From Saprospiraceae bacterium (GTDB taxonomy: Bacteria > Bacteroidota > Bacteroidia > Chitinophagales > Saprospiraceae): a stretch of DNA of 64,000 bases. The stretch spans positions 1 to 64,000 of the forward strand of contig JAHDCU010000006.1 in NCBI GenBank assembly GCA_020629715.1, given 5' to 3'. Shown one piece after another: positions 54,979 through 64,000 of the stretch (its first letter is position 1; each line of letters opens with the position of its first letter). The notes below the pieces were generated by a model. The model was not told the DNA's origin, did not search any database, and saw only the letters and a program-made list of their open reading frames with translations. The position numbers were made by a program, and so were the translations under genes.

Positions 54979-55752
54979 TTGACAAAATTAAACTATAAAG
55001 TATTTGGAGAGGGGGAGCCAGTTGTCATTTTGCATGGTTTATTCGGGATGTTAGATAATTGGCAGACATTTGCCAAAAAGCTAGCGGAAAACTATATGGT
55101 ATATATTGTAGATCAAAGGGATCATGGTAAATCGCCACATACAAAAGAGTTTAAATACAATTTATTAGCGGAAGACCTTAAGACCTTTTGCGAAGATCAA
55201 TGGATACATCAAGCAAGGTTTATTGGGCATAGTATGGGCGGTCGTACTTGCATGCATTTAGCTCTTCAATATCCAGACCTTGTAAGTCAGATGGTTATAG
55301 TAGATATGGGCGTTAAGACATATACTGGAGGACATCAAGATATTATAGATGCTCTACTATCAGTACCAATAGAAAAGGTCAAGAGTAGGGCAGAAGTAGA
55401 TCAATTATTAGCAAAAACGATCACCGATCAGGGAGTTAGACTTTTCTTGATGAAAAACTTAAGTAGATCAAAAGAAGGAGGATATCGCTGGAAAATGAAT
55501 CTACCATTATTAGCAAGAGAGTATCCAAATATTATGAAAGGACTTGATCAACATGAAAGATCAGATGTAGATATTCAGTTTATCCGAGGATCAAAATCTC
55601 AATATATTGTCTCAGATGATCTTGATGATATACTATCTTTTTTCCCTAAAGCAAAAATTCAAACAGTCGATGACGCTGGGCATTGGATTCATGCGGAGCA
55701 ACCTCAGGCATTGCTCGAACTAATCTCAGATTATTTTGGTTCTTTGCACTAG
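54979..55752 (+). CDS. Alpha/beta hydrolase
   Basis: This 257-residue protein has the oxyanion segment VVILHGLFGMLDNWQ, the nucleophile in RFIGHSMGGRTCMHLA (Ser), an acid near VDIQFIRGSKSQY and the catalytic His in DDAGHWIHAEQP. It resembles the YbfF/esterase group. TTG at 54979 is the only start, since an in-frame TAA lies 9 bases upstream. It is divergent from the ECF operon with 76 bases between them. Substrate unknown. Confidence 0.88.
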   Translation: MTKLNYKVFGEGEPVVILHGLFGMLDNWQTFAKKLAENYMVYIVDQRDHGKSPHTKEFKYNLLAEDLKTFCEDQWIHQARFIGHSMGGRTCMHLALQYPDLVSQMVIVDMGVKTYTGGHQDIIDALLSVPIEKVKSRAEVDQLLAKTITDQGVRLFLMKNLSRSKEGGYRWKMNLPLLAREYPNIMKGLDQHERSDVDIQFIRGSKSQYIVSDDLDDILSFFPKAKIQTVDDAGHWIHAEQPQALLELISDYFGSLH

Positions 55753-55791
55753 ACTAATGATTATATTTCGTCGTTAGTTTTATGAGTATAA

Positions 55792-57444
55792 ATGAATATT
55801 AGGATTATGAAAAAAAGAATTACTCTTTTTCTGTTGGCACCTGTGTTGCTGCTAGCATCTGCCTTTACAGTAAGCTATAATGATAAACTCTATGAGATCG
55901 CCAAGAATATGGAAATCTTTACCAAAGTCTATCAGGAATTAAATATGAATTATGTAGATGATCTTGATCCCAATAAACTCATGCGTACGGGGATAGATGC
56001 TATGTTAGCTTCCTTGGATCCTTATACTAACTACATTAGCGAATCTCAAGTTACGGGTTATCGACTCAATAGCGACAGCAAATATGATGGTATCGGAGCT
56101 ACTACCAAGCTTATTGGTGATTATGTAACGATCACAGAACCTTTTGAAGGCGGTCCTGCTTTCAATGCGGGTCTGAGAGCTGGAGATAAGATCCTTGCTG
56201 TGAATGGAGAGTCCGCTAAAAATAGAAGTACATCAGAACTTGCCCGCATAGTTAGGGGAGCTCCGGGTACATCACTCAACCTTAGAGTATTAAAACAAAA
56301 GACGGGTGCTACAGAAGATATCACCCTGCTTCGAGAAGTTATCGATATACCCAATGTTCCTTATAGTGGTAAGGTGGATGAGCATATCGCATATGTATCG
56401 CTATCTACCTTTACTGCTAATGCAGGTAAGAATATCGCTAAGTCTCTGAAAAAGATGAAAAAAGAAGATCCTGAACTGGAAGGTGTCATTTTAGATCTCA
56501 GAAATAACGGAGGTGGTCTTCTTCGCGAGGCTATTAGTGTATCTAATATTTTTGTACCCAAAGGGATTCCACTAGTAAGTACTAAAGGAAAAGTTGTAGA
56601 CCGTGATAAGACATATAGTACCATGGCTGAGCCTATAGATACGGATATACCTTTGGTGGTTTTGATAAACAAAAGTTCAGCATCGGCATCAGAAATAGTC
56701 TCAGGCTCCATTCAGGATCTTGATCGTGGTGTTATCATGGGGCAAAGGTCATATGGTAAAGGCTTGGTACAGAACACTATGGAAGTAGGCTATAACTCAA
56801 GAGTGAAACTGACCACTTCTAAGTATTATATCCCTAGTGGAAGATGTATACAAAGTATAGCTTACGAAAATGGTGAGCCGATAGATATACCTGATCATCA
56901 AAGAACAGTATTCTATACCCGAAATAAAAGACCTGTATTAGACGGTGGTGGAGTTACCCCTGATATAAAGTTAGAGGTCAAAGAAAAGCCGACGGTAGTA
57001 AAAGCCCTTATGGATCAGAATATCATCTTTAACTTCGTTTCAACATATACGCAAGATATCGATTCGATAGAGGCGGCTGGAGACTATAGCTTTGATGATA
57101 TAGCTGATTTTTATACTTATGTAGACTCACAGGACTTTGAATACAAAACGAAAAGTGAAGAAAGTTTAGAAGAGTTTGTAGATACAGCAAAAGGAGAAAG
57201 TGTAGATCAAATATTAGAAGTTCAACTAAATCAAATTAGAGCTACACTAAACCAAGAGAAAAGTACTGCATTGAAGGATAATGAAGCACTTATCAGTGAC
57301 CTAATCGAAGAAGATATTATCTCAAGATATTACTTCCAAGGAGGTAAAGTACATCAAAACCTATCCGATGACAGTGAGGTACAGGAGGCTATTGCGGTGA
57401 TCAAAGATCAGGAGAGGTATATGAGTATATTGAGTGGAAAGTAA
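55792..57444 (+). CDS. S41 family C-terminal processing peptidase
   Basis: This 550-residue periplasmic protease has a signal-like segment (MKKRITLFLLAPVLLLASAF; ATG at 55792 or at 55807, which begins with Lys-Lys and is equally good), a helical N-terminal part, a PDZ domain at about 90-175 (KLIGDYVTITEPFEGGPAFN) and the S41 core. The catalytic Ser298 is in NKSSASASEIVSGS and the general base Lys323 in GQRSYGKGLVQ. It trims proteins from their C-terminal end, often for envelope quality control. It follows the hydrolase gene in the same direction with a 39-base gap. Confidence 0.94.
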   Translation: MNIRIMKKRITLFLLAPVLLLASAFTVSYNDKLYEIAKNMEIFTKVYQELNMNYVDDLDPNKLMRTGIDAMLASLDPYTNYISESQVTGYRLNSDSKYDGIGATTKLIGDYVTITEPFEGGPAFNAGLRAGDKILAVNGESAKNRSTSELARIVRGAPGTSLNLRVLKQKTGATEDITLLREVIDIPNVPYSGKVDEHIAYVSLSTFTANAGKNIAKSLKKMKKEDPELEGVILDLRNNGGGLLREAISVSNIFVPKGIPLVSTKGKVVDRDKTYSTMAEPIDTDIPLVVLINKSSASASEIVSGSIQDLDRGVIMGQRSYGKGLVQNTMEVGYNSRVKLTTSKYYIPSGRCIQSIAYENGEPIDIPDHQRTVFYTRNKRPVLDGGGVTPDIKLEVKEKPTVVKALMDQNIIFNFVSTYTQDIDSIEAAGDYSFDDIADFYTYVDSQDFEYKTKSEESLEEFVDTAKGESVDQILEVQLNQIRATLNQEKSTALKDNEALISDLIEEDIISRYYFQGGKVHQNLSDDSEVQEAIAVIKDQERYMSILSGK

Positions 57445-57448
57445 GGAC

Positions 57449-58540
57449 TTATTCTTCTATGGTTATTCCTTTAGCCAGATGTTCCAATTGTTGAATGAGA
57501 TCACGTTTTGCCTTCCCAGGTGCAAAAACAAAGGCATCTATAAAATATAAATGTTTTTGATCAGGAGATAATAGCAAATAACTGATAAATGGTCCTCCCA
57601 TAAAGTCATTATTGATTTCCCAGATACCTCGAGCCTCGAGTGCATACATGCCATTGATATCAATGGTATAATCATACATGGGGAGGTCTACATCATTGGT
57701 TCTCATAAAGCTACCTTCCACATCTGTAGATACATAAGAGTTTCCAAATTCATCACGCAGACGTTTGATCTCGGCTTTAGAGATTTGATCTTTATCTGTA
57801 TATGGGATCTTTTTCAAAATAAAATTAAGAGTAGTTTCTGGATCATCTTTTCTCAGCCAGATCAGATTTTCATCTGGTTTTTCTAAGGCAAGCTGAAAAT
57901 CGCCAGGGACTTTTAAGTTGATGCCAAATTGCTCTTTTAGTTTTCTAGTAAGACCTAGATTTTCAGGACGAGCATATACACGTTGGCTAAGTTGTTTGAG
58001 ATCGTGCATATTGACCCTCTTAGCTATAGCAGAAAAACTTTTACGTATAGTTTCAGCCAGCGCCTCATCACTATTGGCATATAAATATATGACCAGTTGA
58101 TTTCGAGCCCATCGGTTATTACCGACAGAATTGTTGTTTCCTTTGCCTTCTAGTGCTTCTAGATATTTTGACTCTCCAATATCTTGGCGAATCATTTTTG
58201 TAGAGTTTGCATTTTCATCAGAAATATTCCCGACGATCATATATGTCCGTAGTTCTCTTTTTAGCTTCTGATTTTTGATTTCTTCGGGTGTAAAATGTCG
58301 TAAATCAAAAAAGGGCTCTGGAGATGGCATGATAGGATAAGAAGATGCAAAGTAATATTGAATACTATCACCGACAGGCCCGTCCCATAATTCTTGATCA
58401 GCTACGACAACTATTTCATTCATTTTACCAAGAGCCGTAGGCATAGTCTGCATATTCTGTGAAACTTCATCAGAGCAGCTTGCCAAAAATCCGACCAATA
58501 CAAAGGCAATGAATGATTGAAATAATAGATTTTTTACCAT
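57449..58540 (-). CDS. DUF4837 lipoprotein
   Basis: This 363-residue protein has a lipoprotein signal (FIAFVLVGFLASCSDEVSQN, Cys at about 22) and the DUF4837 domain: PTALGKMNEIVVVADQELWD near the start, YMIVGNISDENANSTKMI, IWLRKDDPETTLNFILKKIP, and DYTIDINGMYALEARGIWEI with FMGGPFISYLL near the end. The family is restricted to Bacteroidota and has no known function. It converges with the S41 peptidase gene, 4 bases apart. Confidence 0.9.
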   Translation of the reverse strand: MVKNLLFQSFIAFVLVGFLASCSDEVSQNMQTMPTALGKMNEIVVVADQELWDGPVGDSIQYYFASSYPIMPSPEPFFDLRHFTPEEIKNQKLKRELRTYMIVGNISDENANSTKMIRQDIGESKYLEALEGKGNNNSVGNNRWARNQLVIYLYANSDEALAETIRKSFSAIAKRVNMHDLKQLSQRVYARPENLGLTRKLKEQFGINLKVPGDFQLALEKPDENLIWLRKDDPETTLNFILKKIPYTDKDQISKAEIKRLRDEFGNSYVSTDVEGSFMRTNDVDLPMYDYTIDINGMYALEARGIWEINNDFMGGPFISYLLLSPDQKHLYFIDAFVFAPGKAKRDLIQQLEHLAKGITIEE

Positions 58541-58717
58541 AGCTAAGAATATTTATGACAAAGACAGTTCGCGTATAGGATTACTATATAAAGATGAATT
58601 TACAGAAATAACTGGTGTACGGCTAGTAATACTTTTAGTGAAAACTAAAATACGATATAGAATGAAAGCCTTCTAATCAATATACAACAAACGCTTAAGC
58701 TGTCCGAAGATCCGTAT

Positions 58718-59683
58718 TTATAGGAGTCCTTCGATGATATTTTCTTCTGTGATGCCTTCTGCTTCAGCTTTATAGTTTCTCACTATTCTATGTCGTAATA
58801 CGTATTTTGCTATCGCTTGTACATCTTCGATATCTGGAGAGTATTTTCCTCTGATAGCAGCATGGCATTTTGCTCCTAGTACTAAATATTGAGATGCACG
58901 TGGACCTGCTCCCCAAGAAATGTATTTATTGACCTCGGTTGTAGCTCTTTCAGTATTAGGTCTTGTTTTGGTCGTAAGATTGACAGCATACTCCAGTACA
59001 TTATCAGCGATAGGTATTTTTCGTACGAGAGACTGAAACTCAAGTATCTGCTCTGAAGTCAATACATTCTTAAGGCTGACTTTAGCATTGCCAGTGGTGC
59101 CTTTTACGACATCGATCTCCTCTTGGTAACTAGGGTAATCTAAAGGAATGTTGAACATAAATCTATCCAACTGAGCTTCAGGCAATGGATATGTTCCTTC
59201 TTGTTCAATAGGGTTTTGTGTTGCTAGTACAAAAAACGGCTTAGCAAGATCATGTCGTACGCCACTAACGGTTACAGATCGCTCTTGCATCGCTTCAAGC
59301 AATGCCGCCTGAGTTTTAGGAGGAGTACGGTTGATCTCGTCAGCCAGCACAATGTTAGAAAACAAAGGACCTTTATTGAATTTAAAAGTTCGATTTTCAC
59401 CAAGAATTTCAGATCCGGTTATATCAGAAGGCATCAGATCTGGCGTAAATTGAATACGCTTAAATTCTAAATCCAATACATCAGCTATAGTACTTACCAA
59501 TAGAGTTTTTGCCAGACCAGGTACTCCTACAAGTAAGCTGTGACCATTACTGAACAGTGAAATGATGACCATTTCCACAACTTTTTCCTGACCTACGATT
59601 ACTTTTCCAATTTCAGCTTTTAGGCTTCGGAAAGATGCCGCCATCTGATCTATTGCTTGAACGTCTGATTTTCCTGTACTCAT
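58718..59683 (-). CDS. MoxR family AAA+ ATPase
   Basis: This 321-residue cytoplasmic ATPase has Walker A VGVPGLAKTLLVST, Walker B NIVLADEINRTPPKTQAALL, sensor 1 in FVLATQNPIEQEGTYPLPEA and the C-terminal lid with arginine finger region (PRASQYLVLGAKCHA). MoxR proteins act as chaperones that assemble or activate protein complexes, usually together with DUF58 and VWA proteins; none of these lies next to it within the window. It starts at ATG 59683. Confidence 0.93.
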   Translation of the reverse strand: MSTGKSDVQAIDQMAASFRSLKAEIGKVIVGQEKVVEMVIISLFSNGHSLLVGVPGLAKTLLVSTIADVLDLEFKRIQFTPDLMPSDITGSEILGENRTFKFNKGPLFSNIVLADEINRTPPKTQAALLEAMQERSVTVSGVRHDLAKPFFVLATQNPIEQEGTYPLPEAQLDRFMFNIPLDYPSYQEEIDVVKGTTGNAKVSLKNVLTSEQILEFQSLVRKIPIADNVLEYAVNLTTKTRPNTERATTEVNKYISWGAGPRASQYLVLGAKCHAAIRGKYSPDIEDVQAIAKYVLRHRIVRNYKAEAEGITEENIIEGLL

Positions 59684-59710
59684 CTACTCTTTTTGTTTCA
59701 AAAAACAATG

Positions 59711-59718
59711 CAAAGCTA
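59711..59718 (-). promoter_or_regulatory. Possible -7 element (TAGCTTTG) for the MoxR gene
   Basis: TAGCTTTG on the minus strand fits TAnnTTTG and lies 27 bases before the ATG at 59683. No TTG is found at 17-23 bases upstream, so support is partial. Confidence 0.35.
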
Positions 59719-59773
59719 ATCAAAATCAGCAAGGCATTATTTGCTTTAACAACAATGCTTAATAACGCAGTTA

Positions 59774-61108
59774 TTATTCTTTTAGTTTGAGCTTGTTTAT
59801 GATATATTTCCCTACTTGCTCTCCTTGGACTACCCCATACTCTATCGCTGGGCGATAATGTATACCACCATACAGTCTACTTACAGCTGCCTCCTCAGAT
59901 GCTGCGTAAAAAGAATCAAATGACCTCATAGGCAGCCCATATTCTATCTCCACTGTATCATCAAATTGGAAGTTTTCACCATAAATGGATGTAAGTGCCA
60001 CCGCTGCAGCTCTAGATATGACACTATGTCCACTTGTATATTCTGGAAATGGAGGAGTCTGTAGAAGCGGCATCCAATCTTCATCAATGGTCTCGTTGAT
60101 CACAGTTTCAGGACGCGTTAAATTACTTCTATATTTTTCATCCCAGCAACTGATAAAACCGTCTGCCAAGGCAATAGAAGTTAATGCATAGCTCATTGCA
60201 CTTTTAGCAAAGTCGGCACTATCTTTTTTGGCGACTAGACCTGTTATTCCCATCCAATGTCCTCCGGGAGTAATTTTTTTCGATGCATGCATGACATGTC
60301 CTGTCACATTCATGACAAAAGGATTACAGTCCCAAAAACTTGCTATCTCTTGTTGCTCTTTGTCAGCGGACTTACCGACTTCATATACTTCCATGAGTTC
60401 TTGATAAAAGGTACTTCCTTCTGTCATATCATAAGGAGTCGGTGGAGGAGGAGCAAATTGATTAGCATTCTCAATAACGAAGGGTCTTATTTCTCGCCAA
60501 TGAGGTTCTATACCATCGAAATATCCTGGAGGAGTAGGCTTCCATCTAGCAGGATCTTCGTTGAGATCAAATTTGGGATACGATCTTGTTTCGTTGTACA
60601 TATCGCCTTTTGACCAAGCTAAGATGTGTTCAGCTACTTTCTGACCGTACTCTTCGCTTTCTTTTATTATCTTTTTAGTGAGCCCTTGATCTTTGTAATG
60701 TTTTTCCACCTTGAGCTGATGGGTCTCCATTTTATCTTCTGAGAATATGAGTGCTTTGGCAACAGTATTAAAAGCGTGAACAGCCGCATAAGACATGTTG
60801 ATAGTAGCAGAGTTGTCAAATTTTGGAGTCGGTTCAAGATGTTTGATTTGGGAAGCTAAACTTAAATATTGTTCATCAAAAGCCGCAACAACTTCATAGG
60901 CAGCTATACTTGGATATGCATAAACTCTACTTGCCACTGGAGGTGAAAAAATATCGTAGACAATTATGTCACTTAGTTTTTTCATAGATGAATGCAGAGG
61001 TAAAGCATTTTCATTTATTTCTTTATGATTAATGGTACCGTCTGTACAGGAGAAAAATAAAATAGAAAACAACACTAGATATAGGAAATAAGTGTTTCTG
61101 TATTTCAT
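59774..61108 (-). CDS. Vanadium haloperoxidase-like PAP2 lipoprotein
   Basis: This protein is about 444 residues from ATG 61108, which places the lipoprotein signal correctly (YLVLFSILFFSCTDG, Cys at about 21); a longer frame to 61144 is less likely. The vanadate/phosphate-binding motifs are complete: KYRSNLTRPETVI (K-x6-RP), YTSGHSVISRAAA (SGH with catalytic His) and SRLYGGIHYRPAIEYG (SR-x5-H). It belongs to the vanadium-dependent haloperoxidase/PAP2 superfamily and is attached to a membrane outside the cytoplasm. It may halogenate or act as a phosphatase; sequence alone does not separate the two. Confidence 0.88.
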   Translation of the reverse strand: MKYRNTYFLYLVLFSILFFSCTDGTINHKEINENALPLHSSMKKLSDIIVYDIFSPPVASRVYAYPSIAAYEVVAAFDEQYLSLASQIKHLEPTPKFDNSATINMSYAAVHAFNTVAKALIFSEDKMETHQLKVEKHYKDQGLTKKIIKESEEYGQKVAEHILAWSKGDMYNETRSYPKFDLNEDPARWKPTPPGYFDGIEPHWREIRPFVIENANQFAPPPPTPYDMTEGSTFYQELMEVYEVGKSADKEQQEIASFWDCNPFVMNVTGHVMHASKKITPGGHWMGITGLVAKKDSADFAKSAMSYALTSIALADGFISCWDEKYRSNLTRPETVINETIDEDWMPLLQTPPFPEYTSGHSVISRAAAVALTSIYGENFQFDDTVEIEYGLPMRSFDSFYAASEEAAVSRLYGGIHYRPAIEYGVVQGEQVGKYIINKLKLKE

Positions 61109-61437
61109 GTTTAAATTCTTGAAATGGAAATATATTTTATACAAATAACCACATTTAGCGTCAATTTACACGAGAGTAATGAGTTCAAAATGGGAGCAAA
61201 TTTTTTTTAAAACCTTAAGAGATTGTTAACACCACCCAAATTCCCTGTTTATCAACTAGTTATGTATAATCAAAGTTTCGAAATTAAATATTACTGCCAA
61301 AGAATCATTTTAAATTTTAATTGGGAAATCGATATAAACACAATATTTTATTAAGTTTGAGCTAGCCTTTAGTGTAAAATCAACACTTAGTAGGTTAATT
61401 TGTAATCAATTATTTTTTAACTAATCGTTAAAACCAC
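61109..61437. other. Intergenic region upstream of the SusC-type gene
   Basis: This 329-base A/T-rich divergent region carries the control sequences for the haloperoxidase and the SusC-type receptor. TAAGTTTG at 61352-61359 fits the -7 element and would give a leader of about 70 bases for the receptor, but no TTG lies at the proper distance (the nearest, at 61321, is 28 bases away). No gene or RNA was recognised. Confidence 0.5.
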
Positions 61438-64000
61438 ATGAAAATACTATTAACTAGACTGGGTAGTCTCCTTCTATTGCTGTGCATGACAGTAGTAGTG
61501 AGTACTGCTCAAAAATCCATCTCGGGAACCGTGACGGATGCGGAATCAAACGAGGCACTAATTGGTGCTAATATTCTCGTCAAAGATTCTTCTGCAGGTA
61601 CCATCACTGATATTGATGGTAACTACACTATAGATCTTCCCGCAGGATCTAATACTATTATTGTGTCTTACACGGGATACTCTGACCAAATGGTCTCGGT
61701 AGGTGATAGATCAGTAGTAAATGTTGCTTTAGCTGTAGGACAACAACTCGATGAGGTCGTCGTAGTTGGTTATGGTTCACAAAGCGAAAAGGAAATCACA
61801 TCTTCTGTAGTGAAAGTAAGTCGAGAAGACTTTAACCAAGGGGCTATTGCAGATCCTGCACAGCTATTACAAGGTAAAGTTGCTGGTCTTCAGGTATACA
61901 ACCGAGGCGGAGATCCTAACAGTCAATCAACGATCAGACTTAGAGGTATCTCTACGGTAGGTGCCAATGTACAACCACTCGTAGTTGTCGATGGAGTCAT
62001 CGGTGCATCATTAGAAAATGTAGATCCTAATGATATTGAAAGCGTAAACGTACTTAAAGATGGATCTGCAGCAGCAATCTACGGATCACGGGGATCAAGT
62101 GGTGTAATCATCGTTACCACTAAGAAAGGGTCAGCAGGATCTAACCAAGGTGTAAAACTTAGCTACAGTGGTCAGTTTGCTACATCTTCTCCAGTAAATG
62201 GAATCAAGAATATGACGGCTGACGAATTTAGAGCAGCAGGTGGTACAGATCTTGGATCATCAACAGACTGGATCGACGAGGTTACTCAAAATGGATTTAC
62301 ACAGGTACATGGTATTTCTGCAACAGGTGGTTTTGACAAATCATCTTTCAGAGTATCTGCTAACCTTAGAAATGTAGACGGTATTTTGAAAAATTCTGGT
62401 TTTGATCAATTCAACACTCGTCTTAACTTCACTACAAGAGCTTTGGATGATAAGCTTAAAGTAAGTTTCAATACCTCATACACAGACAGAGACCAGCAAA
62501 ATGGTTTCAATGAAGCATTGAGATATGCGGTTTTGTATAACCCAACAGCGCCAGTACAAGGTGCTGATTCTCCATTCCCTTTTAATGCAGATCAATTCGG
62601 TGGATACTTTGAGACTTTAGGTTTATTCGATAGTTTCAATCCAGTATCATTGATTGAACAAAACATCAATAATGGAGATAGAACGGAGTTTAACTATGGA
62701 GCTAATCTAGATTATAGTGTTACCGATGCATTGACTGTAAGCATGAGAATTGCACAGCAAAAGACTGATTATGCAAATAGAATTTATTACCCAACAACAT
62801 CATTGTTTAATGGTAATGCGACATCACCTACAAGAAAAGGTCTTGCAGAATTTTATGAGCAAAATACGACTTTCAAATTATACGAAGGATATGCTACTTA
62901 CTTAACGGGTATTGGTGAAAATAATGACTTAACACTTACAGGTGGATACTCATATCAGCAAAATAATTTTGATGATAGCTTCTTCAGTGTAGGTGATTTC
63001 CCTAACGATGATTACATCTTCGCTGATATCTTAGAGGCATCTCAGGATTTACAAAATGCTGGATTTATCGATGCGAATAGTAATAGATCTCCTGATGAAA
63101 AAATTATTGCATTCTTCGGTAGAGCCAATTTGACTTTAGATAATAAGATTTTCTTAAACGCGTCTATCAGAAGAGAGGGTTCTACTAAGCTGGGACCAGA
63201 AAATAGATGGGGATGGTTCCCTGCACTCGGTGTAGGTGTTGACTTAAACCAATATCTAGACATCGCTGGTGTAGATCAGTTGAAAGTAAGATTAGGTTAT
63301 GGTGTGACTGGTGCATTACCAGGACCTTCAGGACTTTCTCAAGAGCTGAGACAAGTAAATAATGAAGTAGGTACAGGAGCTGTTTCTACTACACTTTTAA
63401 GAGCTGCTAATGACAGTCTTAAATGGGAGCAAAAAGCAGAAACTAACTTAGGAGTAGAATTTGCTTCTGGTCGTTTCGGAGCTACATTAGATTTATACAA
63501 CAGAGATATATCTGACTTTATCCTAGAAAGAACAGTTGATGTTGCCGTATTTGGTGTAGATAGAAGATTTGAAAATGCTGGTAAGTTAAATACGAAAGGT
63601 CTAGAACTTGCATTAAACTATGATGCTATCCAAAGTGAAAACCTGACATGGAATACTGGTGTTGTATTATCAACATATAAGACAGTATTAGAAGAATACG
63701 TACTTGACGCAGAGACTAGGGCTAACCTCGGTGCCCCTGGTCAGAATGGAACAAATGTAATAAGAGTAAAAGTAGGAGAAGAAATAGGACAAATATGGGG
63801 TCCTGTATACGACGGTGTAGATGGTGAAGGAAATCCGATCTTCCAAGATGTAAATGGAGACGGTATGCTAGTAACGGGACAAGATAAAGCACTTGACCCA
63901 GACGTAGATTTTGCAGTATTAGGTAATGGTACTCCTGACTTAGAATTAGGATGGACTAACCAATTGCAAGTTGGAAAATGGAATATCAATGCATTCTTTA
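61438..64000 (+). CDS. SusC/RagA family TonB-linked outer-membrane receptor, 3' end outside the window
   Basis: About 854 codons are visible from ATG 61438; the gene runs off the right edge. It has a signal peptide (SLLLLLCMTVVVSTAQ), the CarboxypepD_reg-like N-terminal extension (ISGTVTDAESNEALIGANIL), a TonB-box region (LDEVVVVGYGSQSEKE), the plug domain with the SusC signature (NVLKDGSAAAIYGSRGSSGV) and the start of the 22-strand barrel. Such receptors import oligosaccharides or peptides with a SusD lipoprotein partner, which would lie beyond the window. The carbohydrate it takes up cannot be told. Confidence 0.96.
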   Translation, partial: MKILLTRLGSLLLLLCMTVVVSTAQKSISGTVTDAESNEALIGANILVKDSSAGTITDIDGNYTIDLPAGSNTIIVSYTGYSDQMVSVGDRSVVNVALAVGQQLDEVVVVGYGSQSEKEITSSVVKVSREDFNQGAIADPAQLLQGKVAGLQVYNRGGDPNSQSTIRLRGISTVGANVQPLVVVDGVIGASLENVDPNDIESVNVLKDGSAAAIYGSRGSSGVIIVTTKKGSAGSNQGVKLSYSGQFATSSPVNGIKNMTADEFRAAGGTDLGSSTDWIDEVTQNGFTQVHGISATGGFDKSSFRVSANLRNVDGILKNSGFDQFNTRLNFTTRALDDKLKVSFNTSYTDRDQQNGFNEALRYAVLYNPTAPVQGADSPFPFNADQFGGYFETLGLFDSFNPVSLIEQNINNGDRTEFNYGANLDYSVTDALTVSMRIAQQKTDYANRIYYPTTSLFNGNATSPTRKGLAEFYEQNTTFKLYEGYATYLTGIGENNDLTLTGGYSYQQNNFDDSFFSVGDFPNDDYIFADILEASQDLQNAGFIDANSNRSPDEKIIAFFGRANLTLDNKIFLNASIRREGSTKLGPENRWGWFPALGVGVDLNQYLDIAGVDQLKVRLGYGVTGALPGPSGLSQELRQVNNEVGTGAVSTTLLRAANDSLKWEQKAETNLGVEFASGRFGATLDLYNRDISDFILERTVDVAVFGVDRRFENAGKLNTKGLELALNYDAIQSENLTWNTGVVLSTYKTVLEEYVLDAETRANLGAPGQNGTNVIRVKVGEEIGQIWGPVYDGVDGEGNPIFQDVNGDGMLVTGQDKALDPDVDFAVLGNGTPDLELGWTNQLQVGKWNINAFF

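Noticed and set aside
1-64000. CRISPR array, prophage, transposon or integron
   Set aside because: No direct repeat arrays with spacers, no integrase, transposase or phage structural proteins were found.

Overview
The window is AT-rich bacterial DNA from a member of the Bacteroidota, most likely a free-living Saprospira/Lewinella-like lineage (the lineage is an inference). Supporting signs are a SusC/RagA TonB-linked receptor, four secreted proteins with type IX secretion (T9SS) C-terminal domains, two sensor kinases of the two-component-propeller plus Y_Y_Y type, HYR, SdrD_B-like and DUF11 adhesin modules, a DUF4837 lipoprotein, and a tRNA promoter of the form TTG-N21-TATATTTG, the Bacteroidota sigma factor consensus. 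I see no prophage, insertion sequence, CRISPR array, rRNA or replication origin.

Layout. 1-9.9 kb: three paralogous secreted proteins, the first cut by the window edge. Each ends in the same 120-residue cysteine-containing module and is followed by the same 3' box and terminator. A histidine kinase and a divergent LuxR-type response regulator sit between the second and third copies. 9.9-15.6 kb: a large periplasmic/outer-membrane protein (peptidase MA-like fold, WD40-like repeats, surface antigen barrel), then a metallo-beta-lactamase fold hydrolase, an FMN reductase and a pirin preceded by a perfect 24-bp palindrome. 15.8-27.5 kb: a LytTR regulator and LytS-type propeller kinase, a 91-residue PH/GRAM-like protein whose stop overlaps the start of a 2232-residue T9SS adhesin, and a small secreted protein. 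27.6-45.8 kb: mostly housekeeping and metabolic genes (S66 peptidase, RNase HII, RND exporter, ALDH7-type dehydrogenase, T9SS esterase, MscS, PA14-OmpA protein, MarC, tRNA-Cys, an OmpA-family gene broken by an in-frame amber codon, HAD phosphatase, Gfo/Idh oxidoreductase, aldose epimerase, YdeP-type molybdoenzyme, a further T9SS protein). 46-61 kb: a TPR-membrane-HTH regulator, UvrB, a T9SS protein made of seven Kazal-like cysteine repeats, an ECF sigma operon with a membrane-anchored barrel-like partner and a lipoprotein, an alpha/beta hydrolase, a C-terminal processing peptidase, DUF4837, a MoxR ATPase and a vanadium haloperoxidase-like lipoprotein. From 61.4 kb to the right edge: a SusC-family receptor, cut by the window.

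How the genes work together. The main theme is the cell surface. Three regulatory systems (propeller kinase/LuxR, propeller kinase/LytTR, ECF sigma plus membrane partner) each lie next to genes for large secreted or surface proteins, which suggests three separately controlled surface programmes. The best candidates for something undescribed are the 120-residue C-terminal module cassette around the first kinase/regulator pair, and the Kazal-repeat protein beside the ECF operon.
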